A stretch of DNA of 64,000 nt from an uncultured Candidatus Puniceispirillum sp. (GTDB lineage: Bacteria; Pseudomonadota; Alphaproteobacteria; Puniceispirillales; Puniceispirillaceae), in assembly GCA_905182545.1 (NCBI GenBank), contig CAJJBY010000002.1:1-64000 (forward strand), given 5' to 3'. Position numbers and translations under genes: made by a program. Under the pieces are notes generated by a model. The model was not told the origin of the DNA. It saw only the letters and a program-made list of their open reading frames with translations, and searched no databases. Shown here in pieces: positions 1-10,100 of the stretch (within the stretch, counting starts at the first letter, position 1; each line of letters begins with the position of its first letter).

Positions 1-59
1 ACTGTCAAAGCAAATATATTGAAAACAGTGATGAGTATTTTTCATCTCTTTGAATAGAA

Positions 60-1592
60 TCATTTTACTTGATGACGTTGATGTAAATACTGGGACGCGC
101 CTAATCCAGCGATCCTTCCAAAAACTAGACCTGACGTAAGTCCTGAACCACCTGGGTATCCATTATAGAAAACTCCGCCAACGAGTTCACCACAGGCATA
201 CAAACCAAGTATTGGATTTTCATCTTCATCTAAAACAGACCCATTTTCAGATATCTTCAAACCTCCGTAAGTAAAAGTAATCCCTCCCGTAACAGGGTAC
301 GCTCGAAAGGGAGGCTCAGAAATGGTTTGTGCCCAATTAGATTTAGGCAGCGCTAACCCAGAGGTCTTTTTTCCATCTAAAGTTGTTGGATCAAATGGTT
401 TGTTAGAAGAGCAGGCATTGTTAAAATCAATTATCGTTTGTAAAGCCATTTTCTTATCTAAACCATGAGTCTTCTCCATAAGACTGTTTAGCGTTGAAGC
501 TTCAACAAAAGTCGCCTTTTCGAAATGATACTCATCGTATAAAAGTTCAATAACTTTATTATCAAATATTTGCCACGCTTGGCTCTTGGGTTGTTCGATA
601 ACTTTTTTACCAAATTGAGCATAGGTGTAATTTCTAAAATTTTCACCTTCATCAACAAATCGCTTTCCCTCAATATTGATCATTAACCCCAAAAAATAGC
701 ATATCTTCCGATAAAGTTTCCGTTGTATTGGGGGCAAATCCAAGCCCCCCAAAGTCTGGCACGTTTAAGTCCATAGGAGTGGCGTGGCAACCATCATAAA
801 CCCCATATTTTTTTGCTCCCAGGGAAAATGCCATTCTTAGACCATCGCCTGTATTATGGGGAGTACCTCGGACCTTAGCATCGCGCCAGTTCTCGCCAAC
901 AAATTTCGCACGCATTTCCCTACTGGCCTCAAACCCCCCACTGGCGAGGACAACTGCGTCAGCGGCAAAATACTCGTTCCCTACGTAAACGCCATTTACT
1001 TGCCCTTCAGCATATGACAGAGAGGTAACCTCTTTGTCATAGAAGAATCACACCTCCAAGGCTTAAGAAAGCATCTCTTTCTTGCTCAAACAAACCTATT
1101 CCCTCATTTGCAGCTGATAGAGCAAGCCCGCCCCAAAAAACGTGTTTGCCCTCTTTTTGACAAAAGGATTGCCGATTCGTAGATAGGTTCAAATTTTACA
1201 TTATGGCTGGATAGCCATCTGATCGCATCATAGGAATGTCCGAACCAAAACTGTTTGTTCATCACTCAGCGGTTGGCCATTGTTAAAAGACAAAAGATCA
1301 TTTGCAAATTGTGTCTCTGAGTAGCAGCCAAATTCGGTGCGTTCCAGTCTAGAGTCATTTGGATCCATGAAGAAGAGGAATGAGGTCTTCCATCCCATTA
1401 AAACAAAACCTCATCGCGCCTGCCGTGTATTTTGTATTGCCGCCTGAAAGAGTTTCAGAAGCTTTTTCAAGCATCATCACGTCACTGCCATTCTCTAACG
1501 CCGCAATACCAGCTGCACATCGCAGCATTGCCAGAGCCAATTATTAATATCTTATTTTTCAAAGTTAATCCATTACTCACCACCATGGTCAT
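60..1592 (-). pseudogene. broken TcuA-like FAD-dependent dehydrogenase (fumarate reductase flavoprotein family)
   Basis: Pieces in different frames line up end to end with FAD-dependent tricarballylate dehydrogenase (TcuA), an oxidoreductase of the fumarate reductase/succinate dehydrogenase flavoprotein family. The N-terminal piece has an FAD-binding Rossmann start (ILIIGSGNAA) and SGGNTKYTAGAMRF. The middle has VVLASGGFEASREMRAKF and GENWRDAKVRG. The C-terminal piece has INIEGKRFVDEG and ends in YACGELVGG and NGYPGGSGLTSGLVFGRIAG, so both termini of a roughly 500-residue protein are present. Reading is interrupted by a shift near 1530 inside the GxGxxA motif, an in-frame TGA at 1048-1050, further breaks between about 1060 and 1355, and a shift in a T/G homopolymer run at 690-699. 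The region is AT-rich. Substrate is uncertain within the family. More breaks than in any other gene here make real decay plausible, but sequencing error near the contig edge is not excluded. Confidence 0.7.
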
Positions 1593-1661
1593 TAACACAG
1601 GTTAAGCTGTGCAACCGAGTTGGTCCACCTAGCTTATCTGACCTATCTCAGCACCAGGTTT

Positions 1662-2474
1662 TTAACCCACAAAAGCTCTCTCAAGCACAAAGTCGCCAGG
1701 GCTGCTGATCGACCCCTCCTTCATCCCCTTTCCTTTCAGTATGCTGGCCATTTCCTTGTTAAATTCCATAGACCCGCAAACCATTGCTTTATCGGTATCA
1801 TAGGAGAAATCCCCAATGCCAGCATCACGGAAAAAATGCCCTGATGAAATCAGTGCAGTTATTCGACCAGTATTCACAAATTTTTCTCTTGTTAAGGTGG
1901 GAAAGTATTTTAACTTTTTTATATTTAAATCTCTGAGAAGGAGGTCTTTTTTTCGTAATTCTAATATAAGCTCACCAAAAGCCAGATCCCGCTTCATACG
2001 ACAAGTGTGCGTTAGGATAATGTGGTCAAAGTTCTCATAAATCATCGGATCGCGAATAATTGATGCGAACGGTGCTATTCCAGTTCCCGTTGCAAATAGA
2101 AACAATCTTTTGCCACGACGCAATGCGTCGAGTACCAGTGTGCCTGTTGGTTTTCGTTTTAATATTACACGATCACCAGGATTTATTTTTGAGAGAATTG
2201 AGGTAAGCGGACCATCTTTTACGGAAATAGAATAAAACAAAAGAGCATCATCCCAACTAGGGCTTGCTATCGAATACGCTCTTAAGATCAATGTTTCAGT
2301 TGTATCTCGCAAACCGATAAGTACAAATTCCCCAGACTTAAAACGAAAACTCTTGGGTCTTTTAAGCTGAAAAGAGAATAGACTATCAGTCCAGTGGGTT
2401 ATTGAAATTACCTCAACTGTCTCGTCCGATGGATCCAAATTACTTTTTGCCACACTTTTTAAAGAGGTTTTCAT
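1662..2474 (-). CDS. fpr: ferredoxin-NADP+ reductase (Fpr type)
   Basis: A 270-residue FAD flavoenzyme moving electrons between NADPH and ferredoxin or flavodoxin in the cytoplasm. The FAD-binding RAYS motif is at residues 65-68, the NADP-binding GTGIAP at 130-135, VCGSMEF at 232-238, and the chain ends in ERAFVG, close to the C-terminus usual in bacterial Fpr. I chose the ATG at 2474 over an upstream one at 2507 because AGGAAA sits 4 bases before it and because homology begins there. It is divergent from the haem monooxygenase-like gene at 2642, with palindromic sites between them. That arrangement suggests it supplies electrons for iron release from haem (inference). Base composition is AT-rich, unlike the chromosome to the right. 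Confidence 0.9.
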   Translation of the reverse strand: MKTSLKSVAKSNLDPSDETVEVISITHWTDSLFSFQLKRPKSFRFKSGEFVLIGLRDTTETLILRAYSIASPSWDDALLFYSISVKDGPLTSILSKINPGDRVILKRKPTGTLVLDALRRGKRLFLFATGTGIAPFASIIRDPMIYENFDHIILTHTCRMKRDLAFGELILELRKKDLLLRDLNIKKLKYFPTLTREKFVNTGRITALISSGHFFRDAGIGDFSYDTDKAMVCGSMEFNKEMASILKGKGMKEGSISSPGDFVLERAFVG

Positions 2475-2527
2475 AATTTCCTTTCTAAAATAAAAACAAA
2501 ACGTCACAACTGTAACGGCCTTTATTA

Positions 2528-2567
2528 TTAAGAATGATTCTTATATTTATTGCAATTAAGAATGATT
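2528..2567. promoter_or_regulatory. candidate iron-responsive operator (Irr/Fur-like palindrome plus repeat)
   Basis: A perfect 7-1-7 palindrome, TAAGAATGATTCTTA, lies at 2529-2543. The 12-base string TTAAGAATGATT (2528-2539) recurs exactly at 2556-2567, about 28 bases further on. The core AGAA-N3-TTCT matches the core of the alphaproteobacterial Irr/ICE box, though the flanks differ. It sits midway between the divergent fpr and haem-monooxygenase genes, so it could control both. That it binds Irr or Fur is inference. Confidence 0.45.
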
Positions 2568-2641
2568 AACATTTACTTTTTTCAATTAACAAATTATTTT
2601 TCATTTAAAATGATAAATAAATAAAATCAGAGGGAAAATTT

Positions 2642-2923
2642 ATGTTTATCGCGATGAACCGATTTAAGATAGTTCCAGGCCACGAGGAAGCGTTCGAAAA
2701 ATTATGGAGGGAACGCGATACTCACTTGAACGGCGTTTCGGGGTTTAAGACATTTAATCTTGTCAAGGGAGAAGAGAATAATGAGTACACACTATATGCC
2801 TCACATACCGTTTGGAATTCTCGGGAAAGTTTTGAGGATTGGACAAAATCCCCTGCATTTCGCGCGGCTCACAAAAATGCTGGAGAAAACAGTCACCTTT
2901 ACTTAGGACCATCCAAACTTTGA
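2642..2923 (+). CDS. IsdG/HmoA-like haem-degrading monooxygenase (ABM superfamily)
   Basis: A 93-residue protein of the antibiotic-biosynthesis-monooxygenase fold. It opens with MFIAMNRFKI, typical of HmoA/IsdG proteins. The three residues that bind and cleave haem in IsdG appear to be kept: Asn6 (family Asn7), Trp67 in FEDW and His77 in RAAH. Such enzymes open the haem ring to release iron without the canonical haem-oxygenase fold, and they need an electron donor. The divergent fpr is an obvious candidate. The start is the ATG at 2642, preceded by AGAGGGAAAATTT. No haem importer gene is visible here, although the window edge is close. A generic ABM protein with another substrate is the alternative, but the triad favours haem. 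Confidence 0.75.
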   Translation: MFIAMNRFKIVPGHEEAFEKLWRERDTHLNGVSGFKTFNLVKGEENNEYTLYASHTVWNSRESFEDWTKSPAFRAAHKNAGENSHLYLGPSKL

Positions 2924-3009
2924 AGGTTTTGACGTTGTGCTATGATGGAGTTAATCTACACAAGGTTTGTCTGATACAGTATTTAAAGTAAAGCTACAAC
3001 AAAACTACA

Positions 3010-3053
3010 ACAAACACAAAAAAACAGCCCCCAGCCTGGTAAGGACTGAGGGC
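3010..3053 (-). terminator. rho-independent terminator after tRNA-Glu
   Basis: The stem GCCCCCAG (3027-3034) pairs with CTGAGGGC (3046-3053) with one mismatch. On the minus strand it is followed by a run of seven T at 3024-3018. It lies 32 bases beyond the tRNA-Glu 3' end. A shorter T tract on the plus side means it may also end the haem-monooxygenase transcript. Confidence 0.7.
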
Positions 3054-3084
3054 TTGTTTTTGAAGCTATGCTTGGGTTGTAGGC

Positions 3085-3160
<76 letters not shown>

Positions 3161-3280
3161 ATCTTTAAAAGCAAAGCCATTGACGCTTGTATTAGTCAAA
3201 ACCGCCAACCAAATCAAGCCGCTTTTATCATCAATTTGTGTTTTTCCGCAAAACAGGCAAAACCGGGAGAAATTCTAGGC

Positions 3281-5092
3281 CTAGCGCGCAAATGCCAGTG
3301 GCGGAACAGCAACATCATCAATTTCAAACTGCATGGCATTGCCGCCACGAAACCGGTCGCGCCGCACCCGACCAAGAATATGCAGATAGTGACCATCGCG
3401 GGCATCGGCTACCGCCTGACCAAGCGGCGTACCGCCTGCCTGAAACGCAATTGCATTCAAGGTGCCGCTGCCATCATCCAACTGGCAGGATAAATGCGCA
3501 CCCGCCTCGCCCACGAATTTTGCCGATTTGATTCGGCAATCTGGAATGACAAATCGTGGTTCAGGATTGCCGCTGCCAAACGGGCCAAGCCGGTCAAGCC
3601 AATCGGCAATATCAGGCTTGCAGCCGGCAACGCTCAACAGACCACTGGCTTTATGCATTGTTTGCGGAATAACCCCATTCAGATCAGTCATCAGCCGGTC
3701 ATTCAAAAATTGCTGAAGATCATCAATTTTATCAGCCCTGACGGTAAAGCCTGCGGCCATATCATGCCCGCCGCCACCTTCTAGAATCTCGGCCTGATGC
3801 GCGGCGATAATGGCGTTGCCAAGCCGAAAACCAGCTATACTGCGCCCTGATCCTTTGCCAATGCCATCATCATTCATGGCAATCACCAAAGCAGGCTTGC
3901 CAAAACGTTCGCGAACCCTGCCAGCAACAATACCAATCACGCCTTCATGCCAAGATGGATCATGCATGATCAAAACAGGATGGTTTATTTCGGCAGCCCG
4001 ATCAATGGCGGCGATGCGGATGCCTTCTTCAATCTGCTTGCGCTCGCGGTTCATTTCATCAAGCCGAAGCGCCAGGCCGGCCGCCTCGTCACCATTATTG
4101 CAGGCAAGCAGCTTTACCCCAAGGCCAGATCCGCCAATCCGGCCAGCGGCATTGATTCGCGGGCCGAGCAAAAACCCAAAGGCATAAACATTGGGTGCCG
4201 TGTTCATGCCGGCAACATCGGCAAGCTTGGTAAGCCCAGGATGACGACGTTCGGCCATCACCTTTAACCCTTGGCGGACAAAAGCGCGGTTTAATCCGAC
4301 CAGCGGCACCACATCACAAACAGTGGCCAGCGCAACAATATCAAGATAGGCCATCAAATCAGGCGGGGTGCGGCCTTCGGCAAAATGGCCGCGTTCACGC
4401 AATTCGCGAACCATGCCAACAAGCACAATAAAAACAACACCAGCAGCGCAAAGATAGCCATATTGTCCATCTTCATCCAGCCGGTTGGGATTCACCACCG
4501 ATTGTGCGCGCGGCAATTCGGGTCCGGCGATATGATGGTCGATCACAATGACATCAAGCCCTATTTCGGCCACTGCCGCCAACGGCGCATGCGCCGTGAT
4601 GCCGCAATCGACCGTGACCAATAGCTGTGCGCCTTTTTCTTTTAAGGCGAGCAAAGCGGCCGTGTTGGGGCCATAGCCCTCGGTAAAGCGATCAGGAATA
4701 TGAACATCACAAACCACATCAAGATCGCGCATCGCCGAAATCAACAGCGCCGCCGCCGCCGCACCATCAACATCATAATCACCAAAAACACCAATTGGAG
4801 TTTTGCTCATAACCGCATCGGCTAGCCGTTTGGCCGCCTTGTCTAAATCTTTAAATCGTGACGGGTTGGGCAGTAAATCACGGATTTTCGGATCAACATA
4901 ATGCGATGCTGTTTCGGCTGTTAAGCCCATACCAGCCATAATGCGTGCCAAGGGAATGGGTAGATCATCAAAAACATCCATCAAGGCGGCGGCAAGCCGA
5001 TCCTGATTTGGCCCTGATAATTGCGTTGACGCCTCGATCCAACGGGCGCCGCTTGTCGAATGGGTTATGCCAAGGAAAGCGTCCTCAGCCAT
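3281..5092 (-). CDS. recJ: single-stranded-DNA-specific exonuclease RecJ
   Basis: A 603-residue 5'-3' single-strand exonuclease acting in recombinational and mismatch repair. It has the DHH-family metal motifs: GDYDVDG (104-110), VDCGI (161-165), DHH (185-187) and NPNR (201-204), then the DHHA1 region with GGGGHDMAAGF, and a C-terminal OB-like part. Length is normal. Its ATG shares one base with the TAA of hom (TAATG), so the two genes are probably cotranscribed and translationally coupled, hom first. The order hom-recJ is common in alphaproteobacteria. Confidence 0.96.
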   Translation of the reverse strand: MAEDAFLGITHSTSGARWIEASTQLSGPNQDRLAAALMDVFDDLPIPLARIMAGMGLTAETASHYVDPKIRDLLPNPSRFKDLDKAAKRLADAVMSKTPIGVFGDYDVDGAAAAALLISAMRDLDVVCDVHIPDRFTEGYGPNTAALLALKEKGAQLLVTVDCGITAHAPLAAVAEIGLDVIVIDHHIAGPELPRAQSVVNPNRLDEDGQYGYLCAAGVVFIVLVGMVRELRERGHFAEGRTPPDLMAYLDIVALATVCDVVPLVGLNRAFVRQGLKVMAERRHPGLTKLADVAGMNTAPNVYAFGFLLGPRINAAGRIGGSGLGVKLLACNNGDEAAGLALRLDEMNRERKQIEEGIRIAAIDRAAEINHPVLIMHDPSWHEGVIGIVAGRVRERFGKPALVIAMNDDGIGKGSGRSIAGFRLGNAIIAAHQAEILEGGGGHDMAAGFTVRADKIDDLQQFLNDRLMTDLNGVIPQTMHKASGLLSVAGCKPDIADWLDRLGPFGSGNPEPRFVIPDCRIKSAKFVGEAGAHLSCQLDDGSGTLNAIAFQAGGTPLGQAVADARDGHYLHILGRVRRDRFRGGNAMQFEIDDVAVPPLAFAR

Positions 5093-6399
5093 TACCCCTC
5101 CAAATCTGCCAGCAAGATTGGCATAGCAACCGGCTTGGCTTTAACAATCGGCAAGTCTTCCATCTCGTCCAAAGCTTTTTTCAGGCTGTTAACTGGGGTT
5201 TCATGCGTTGTCATGACAAGTGCCACAACATCGCCCGGTGCGCGTCCTTGTTGCAGCAAGCCTTCAACCGAAATGTCATGCTTTTGCAAAATCGCGGTTA
5301 CAGTCGCCAAAACGCCCGGTTGATCAACAACCATCAAACGCACATAAAATGGTTTATCTGGCCCTGCCCCGTTTTTCACCGCGCCGGAATCGGCAAGCTG
5401 GCTTACCGGCTTGCCAAAGGCAAGACCACCACGACCAGCGGCAATATCAATCAAATCGGACAAAACCGCCGATGAGGTTGGCCCCCCACCAGCACCCGGC
5501 CCAACAGTCAGAACGCTTCCAACCGGCGTGCCATGAAATTCAACAGCATTCAAAACACCATTCACCTTAGCAAGCTGGCTGCTAAGGGGCAATAAACAGG
5601 TTTGCATCCGCGGCATTAATCCGGGCTCGGCAACGCCGACAAGTTTAATGCGAAAACCCAATTGATTGGCATAGGCAAAATCAACCGATGACACATCACG
5701 GATACCTTGGATCGACACCGCGTTAAAATCAGGCTGATGCCCAAATGCAATGGCGGCCAAAATGGTCAGTTTATGCGCGGCATCAATGCCATCAACATCA
5801 AAGCTTGGCTCAGCTTCGGCATAGCCAAGGCGCTGCGCGTCGGCCAGCACTTCGTCAAAATCGCGCCCCGTAGTTTCCATCGTTGATAGAATATAATTGC
5901 AAGTACCGTTTAAAATACCGGCAACGCGGTTAATCTGGTTTCCGGCAAGCCCTTCGCGAAGCGTTTTCACCGCTGGAATGCCGCCAGCAACCGCCGCTTC
6001 AAACATAAGATGCGCGTTATTGGCCTCGGCAAGCGTAGCCAGTTCGGTTCCGTGATGCGCGATCATCGCTTTATTGGCCGTGACGAAATGTTTTCCTGAC
6101 GACAGTGACGCGCGGGCAAGATCCAATGCCACACCTTCGCTGCCGCCAATCATTTCAACGATAATGTCAACATCATCACGCGTGGCAAGCTGGGCTGCAT
6201 CATCATACCAGTCAATGCCGTTAAGCGAAAAGGCGCGGTCTGCTGACCGATCGCGCGCACTAACGGCAACAATGTCAAGCGATTGCCCTGCGGCGATCGC
6301 CAAATCGTCATTTCGATTGATTAGCTGGCGGGCAACTTCAGATCCAACAACGCCAAGGCCAGCGATTGCAATTTTTAAACCGGACTTTGCTTTTGTCAT
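5092..6399 (-). CDS. hom: homoserine dehydrogenase
   Basis: NAD(P)H-dependent reduction of aspartate semialdehyde to homoserine, the branch point to threonine and methionine. The protein is 435 residues. An N-terminal Rossmann motif GLGVVG (14-19) is followed by the catalytic domain with GGIPAVKTLREGL, GILNGTCNYIL and EAEPSFDVDGIDAAHK. A C-terminal ACT domain begins at PFYVRLMVVDQPGVLATV and probably senses threonine. An in-frame GTG lies one codon upstream at 6402. I prefer the ATG at 6399. It is upstream of and overlaps recJ. With ilvA at 45722 and dapA at 61488 it covers several aspartate-family steps in this window. Confidence 0.96.
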   Translation of the reverse strand: MTKAKSGLKIAIAGLGVVGSEVARQLINRNDDLAIAAGQSLDIVAVSARDRSADRAFSLNGIDWYDDAAQLATRDDVDIIVEMIGGSEGVALDLARASLSSGKHFVTANKAMIAHHGTELATLAEANNAHLMFEAAVAGGIPAVKTLREGLAGNQINRVAGILNGTCNYILSTMETTGRDFDEVLADAQRLGYAEAEPSFDVDGIDAAHKLTILAAIAFGHQPDFNAVSIQGIRDVSSVDFAYANQLGFRIKLVGVAEPGLMPRMQTCLLPLSSQLAKVNGVLNAVEFHGTPVGSVLTVGPGAGGGPTSSAVLSDLIDIAAGRGGLAFGKPVSQLADSGAVKNGAGPDKPFYVRLMVVDQPGVLATVTAILQKHDISVEGLLQQGRAPGDVVALVMTTHETPVNSLKKALDEMEDLPIVKAKPVAMPILLADLEG

Positions 6400-6529
6400 C
6401 ACAAATTCACTTTTTCACACATTTTAGTTTCTGCCAGTAACAAGCGGCTTTGCAATGGTGTAAACATTTGCCCGATTTCTGGCAAGGCTCCTGCCGGTCA
6501 TTCTCGCAGATTTACCATGTTTTCTTGGC

Positions 6530-7090
6530 CTACAGATTGGTCGCGCTTCGCGCAGCCTGATCATAAAGACCCGATAACAGCCGTAATTGACGCGCCACCT
6601 CACCAAGCTCGGCGCCACTGCCACCGTCAAAAGGCATAAAGCCATCAACAAGACAGGCCTCGCGGACAGCGCGATAACGAAGGCACAGATCAATTCCCAA
6701 ATCTGTTGTGGCGTAAAGCACTTCCTTGCCATGTTTTTCGCTGCTGACAAGACCAGCCTTGATCAATTTTTTCAGCGCGTAATTGACCGTATGGCTGTCA
6801 TCGACATTCAATTTGAAACAGATATCGGCCAGCTTTTTTGGCCGCGCCCGATGATTTACCGAATGAAGGCATAGAATATCAAGAACGTTAAGATCAGTGC
6901 CACTACTAACGCTTATGCCAGCCTCGGCAACCGCGGTTGCCATTGCTTTTACCATCCATTTGCCAAAGGCGTTCCACGCGACAATCAGGCCATATTCGAC
7001 CTCGCTTAACTCAGCCGCCTTTTCCGAAACCAAATGCGATGACGAAACAATCCTTTTGGCATCAGAGGTTTTAGACTTTTCTTGTGCCAT
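6530..7090 (-). CDS. MarR-like winged-helix transcriptional regulator
   Basis: About 186 residues with a central winged-helix DNA-binding region. NVLDILCLHSVNHRARPKKL precedes a recognition segment (VDDSHTVNYALKKLIKAGLV) and a wing (SEKHGKEVLYATT), matching predicted MarR-family proteins. The start is placed at the ATG at 7090 because GGAGA lies 6 bases before it. An in-frame ATG at 7108 has no such site. It lies 42 bases downstream of the large oxoprolinase gene on the same strand, so it is likely in its transcript and may regulate it (inference). The effector is unknown. Confidence 0.8.
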   Translation of the reverse strand: MAQEKSKTSDAKRIVSSSHLVSEKAAELSEVEYGLIVAWNAFGKWMVKAMATAVAEAGISVSSGTDLNVLDILCLHSVNHRARPKKLADICFKLNVDDSHTVNYALKKLIKAGLVSSEKHGKEVLYATTDLGIDLCLRYRAVREACLVDGFMPFDGGSGAELGEVARQLRLLSGLYDQAARSATNL

Positions 7091-7132
7091 CAAATCTCCT
7101 GTCATCATAAGCGGTTTTGGTTGCTAAAGAGG

Positions 7133-10100
7133 TTATTTCGCCAGTTTGTCACTTTTGCCAAAACCGCCACCGCCAGGCGTTTCGATCACGAAAACATCGC
7201 CAACACCCATTTTGCGAATATCGGTTGCGGTTAAGCTTTCGGACGTGCCATCGGTTCGTTCAACCCAATTGCGCCCAAGCGCCGCTTCGCCGCCACCATC
7301 CATGCCGTAAGGCGGGATAATACGGTGATTGGCAAGAATTACAGCTTCCATTTCCTCAAGAAAGCGCAACCGGCGGCGAACACCATTACCGCCATTATGC
7401 CGGCCAATGCCACCTGACCCATGCCTGATCTCAAAGCTTTCCAGCAAAACCGGATAGCGCCATTCCAAAATTTCAGGATCGGTCAAGCGGCTGTTGGTCA
7501 TATGGGTATGAACCGCGTCGGTACCGTCAAAATCAGGCCCTGCGCCTGATCCGCCGCACAAAGTTTCATAATATTGATAGGTTGCGTTCCCATAAAAGAA
7601 ATTATTCATTGTGCCTTGCGCTGCAGCCATGACACCAAGCGCGCCATAAAGTGTGTCTGTGACGATCTGCGAGGTTTCAACATTACCAGCAATGACCGCC
7701 GCAGGATATTGCGCTTTTAACATGCAATCATCGGGAAGAATAATCTGAACAGGTTTTAAACAGCCTTCATTCATTGGAATATCATCGGCCACTAAAGTTC
7801 TGAAAACATACAAAACCGCGGCACGACAAACAGCAGCAGGCGCATTGAAATTATTCGCACCCTGCTTGCTTGTGCCGGTGAAATCAACAATTGCCGACCG
7901 GTCGGATTTATTGATTGAAATCGCAACCTTGACCTGCTGTCCATTATCCATTGGATAGGTAAAGCTGCCATCTTTGAGAACATCAATGACGCGGCGAACC
8001 GATTCTTCGGCATTATCCTGAACATGGCCCATATAGGCGATAACCGTTGCCAGCCCGTAATGCGTGACCATTTTATGGAGTTCGCGAACGCCTTTTTCAT
8101 TGGCCGCTAACTGGGCACGAAGATCGGCGATATTTTGATCAGTGTTGCGCGCTGGATATTTTGCCGAATCCAGAAAGGCGCGCATTTCTGTTTCACGATA
8201 GTTTCCGCCATCGACAAGCTTGAAATTATCGATCAAAACGCCTTCTTCTTCGATATGTTTTGAATCTGGCGGTGCCGAACCGGGTGTGCGGCCGCCAACA
8301 TCGGGGTGATGCCCGCGCGAGGCGACAAAGAACAAGATATCCTTGCCAGCATCATCAAAAACCGGCGTGATAACGGTGATATCCGGAAGATGCGTTCCGC
8401 CATTATAGGGGTTGTTCAGAACAAAGGCGTCACCAGCATTGATATTGTCCTGATTCCCGCGGATAACGGCGCGAACTGATTCGCCCATTGATCCAAGATG
8501 AACCGGCATATGCGGGGCATTGGCGATCAACGCACCAGCCGGATCAAAAATGGCACAAGAGAAATCCAGCCTTTCTTTAACATTGACCGAAAGCGCGGTG
8601 TTTTGCAGCGTATAGCCCATCTGTTCGGCAATCGACATAAACAGGTTATTGAACACTTCCAGCATTACCGGATCGCAATTTGTGCCAATCGCCACCCGCG
8701 GTGCAACAGCCACGACACGCCGAACGACAAGATTGCCAATCGCGGTCATTTCGGCCTGCCAACCAGGTTCGATTACATTGGTTCCGGTGGCTTCGGTGAT
8801 CAGGGCTGGCCCCATGATCCGTTGCCCTGCGGCGATTGTGCTGCGAGCATAGACCGGTGCCGTTACAAATTGGTCATCCATATAGCATTGAACATGATCC
8901 AGAATATCCAGCGGCGCGTCAGGTGCTGCGGTGACAGTGGTTTCAACATCAAAATTCCGGCCAATTGACTCAACCGAAATCGTGGCGGCAACAAGTGCCT
9001 TACCCGGCATCAAAAAACCAAAGCGCGATTGATAGGCAGCCTCAAAATCAGCCGTCATAGCAGCAATCGAGCCAAACGGCACGGCAAGCGCGGTATCCGA
9101 TCCATCATAGCGAAGATGGACATAACGATTTGTTTCAATGCGCACGCTGGCAATATCCTGACCCGCAAGTTCAGCCTCACTTTGCTTGGCGAGATCATCA
9201 AGCTCGCTTTGCAGCCTTGGCGTCAGATTTTCATGGAACCCGGCTTCAAGCGTGCGTTCGCGAAGCGCCGTCACATCGGCCAGCCCCATGCCATAGGCCG
9301 ATAAAACACCAGCAAAAGGATGAATCAAAACCGTTTTCATGCCCAGAACATCGGCAATCAGACAGGCATGCTGGCCACCTGCCCCGCCAAAACATTGAAG
9401 CGCATATTCAGTGACATCATAACCGCGCTGAACCGAAATTTTCTTGATCGCATTGGCCATGTTTTCAACCGCAATACGCAAAAAGCCGCTGGCAATTTCT
9501 TCTTCGCTTCGTTTGATACCGGTTTCCGCTTCAACCTGCGCCGCCAGCGCGGCAAAACCGGCGCGTACCGGTGCAACGTCAAGCGCCTCATCCTGATTGG
9601 GGCCAAAAACATGCGGGAAATATTGTGGCTGTAGCTTGCCAAGCATGGCGTTGCAATCGGTCACGGCAAGCGGGCCACCCCGGCGATAGCAAGCAGGCCC
9701 CGGATTGGCACCGGCGCTTTCCGGCCCGACTTGGAACCGGCCATGTTCAAACCGGCAAATTGACCCACCACCAGCGGCAACCGTATGGATCAGCAACATT
9801 GGCGCATGAATCCGCACGCCAGCAACAATCGTGTCAAACACGCGCTCATAGGCATTTTCATAATGCGCAACATCGGTTGAGGTGCCGCCCATATCAAAGG
9901 TGATAACCTTGTCAAACCCTGCCTGTTTAGCGGTTTTCACAGCGCCAACAATGCCGCCAGCAGGACCTGATAAAATGGCATCCTTGCCCTGAAACAGGCT
10001 GGCATCGGTCAGGCCGCCATTTGATTGCATCAATTGCAGCTTGGTGCCTTTGGATTGGTCAATATCGCGGGCAAGACGGTCAATATAACGCCGCAAAATA

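Noticed and set aside
1048-1050. TGA read as tryptophan in the TcuA-like gene
   Set aside because: Other genes here end at ordinary TGA codons (for example trpD and uppS), so there is no sign of codon reassignment.
6424-6750. 108-codon open frame on the minus strand
   Set aside because: Overlaps the MarR-like gene in another frame on the same strand and lacks any family signal.
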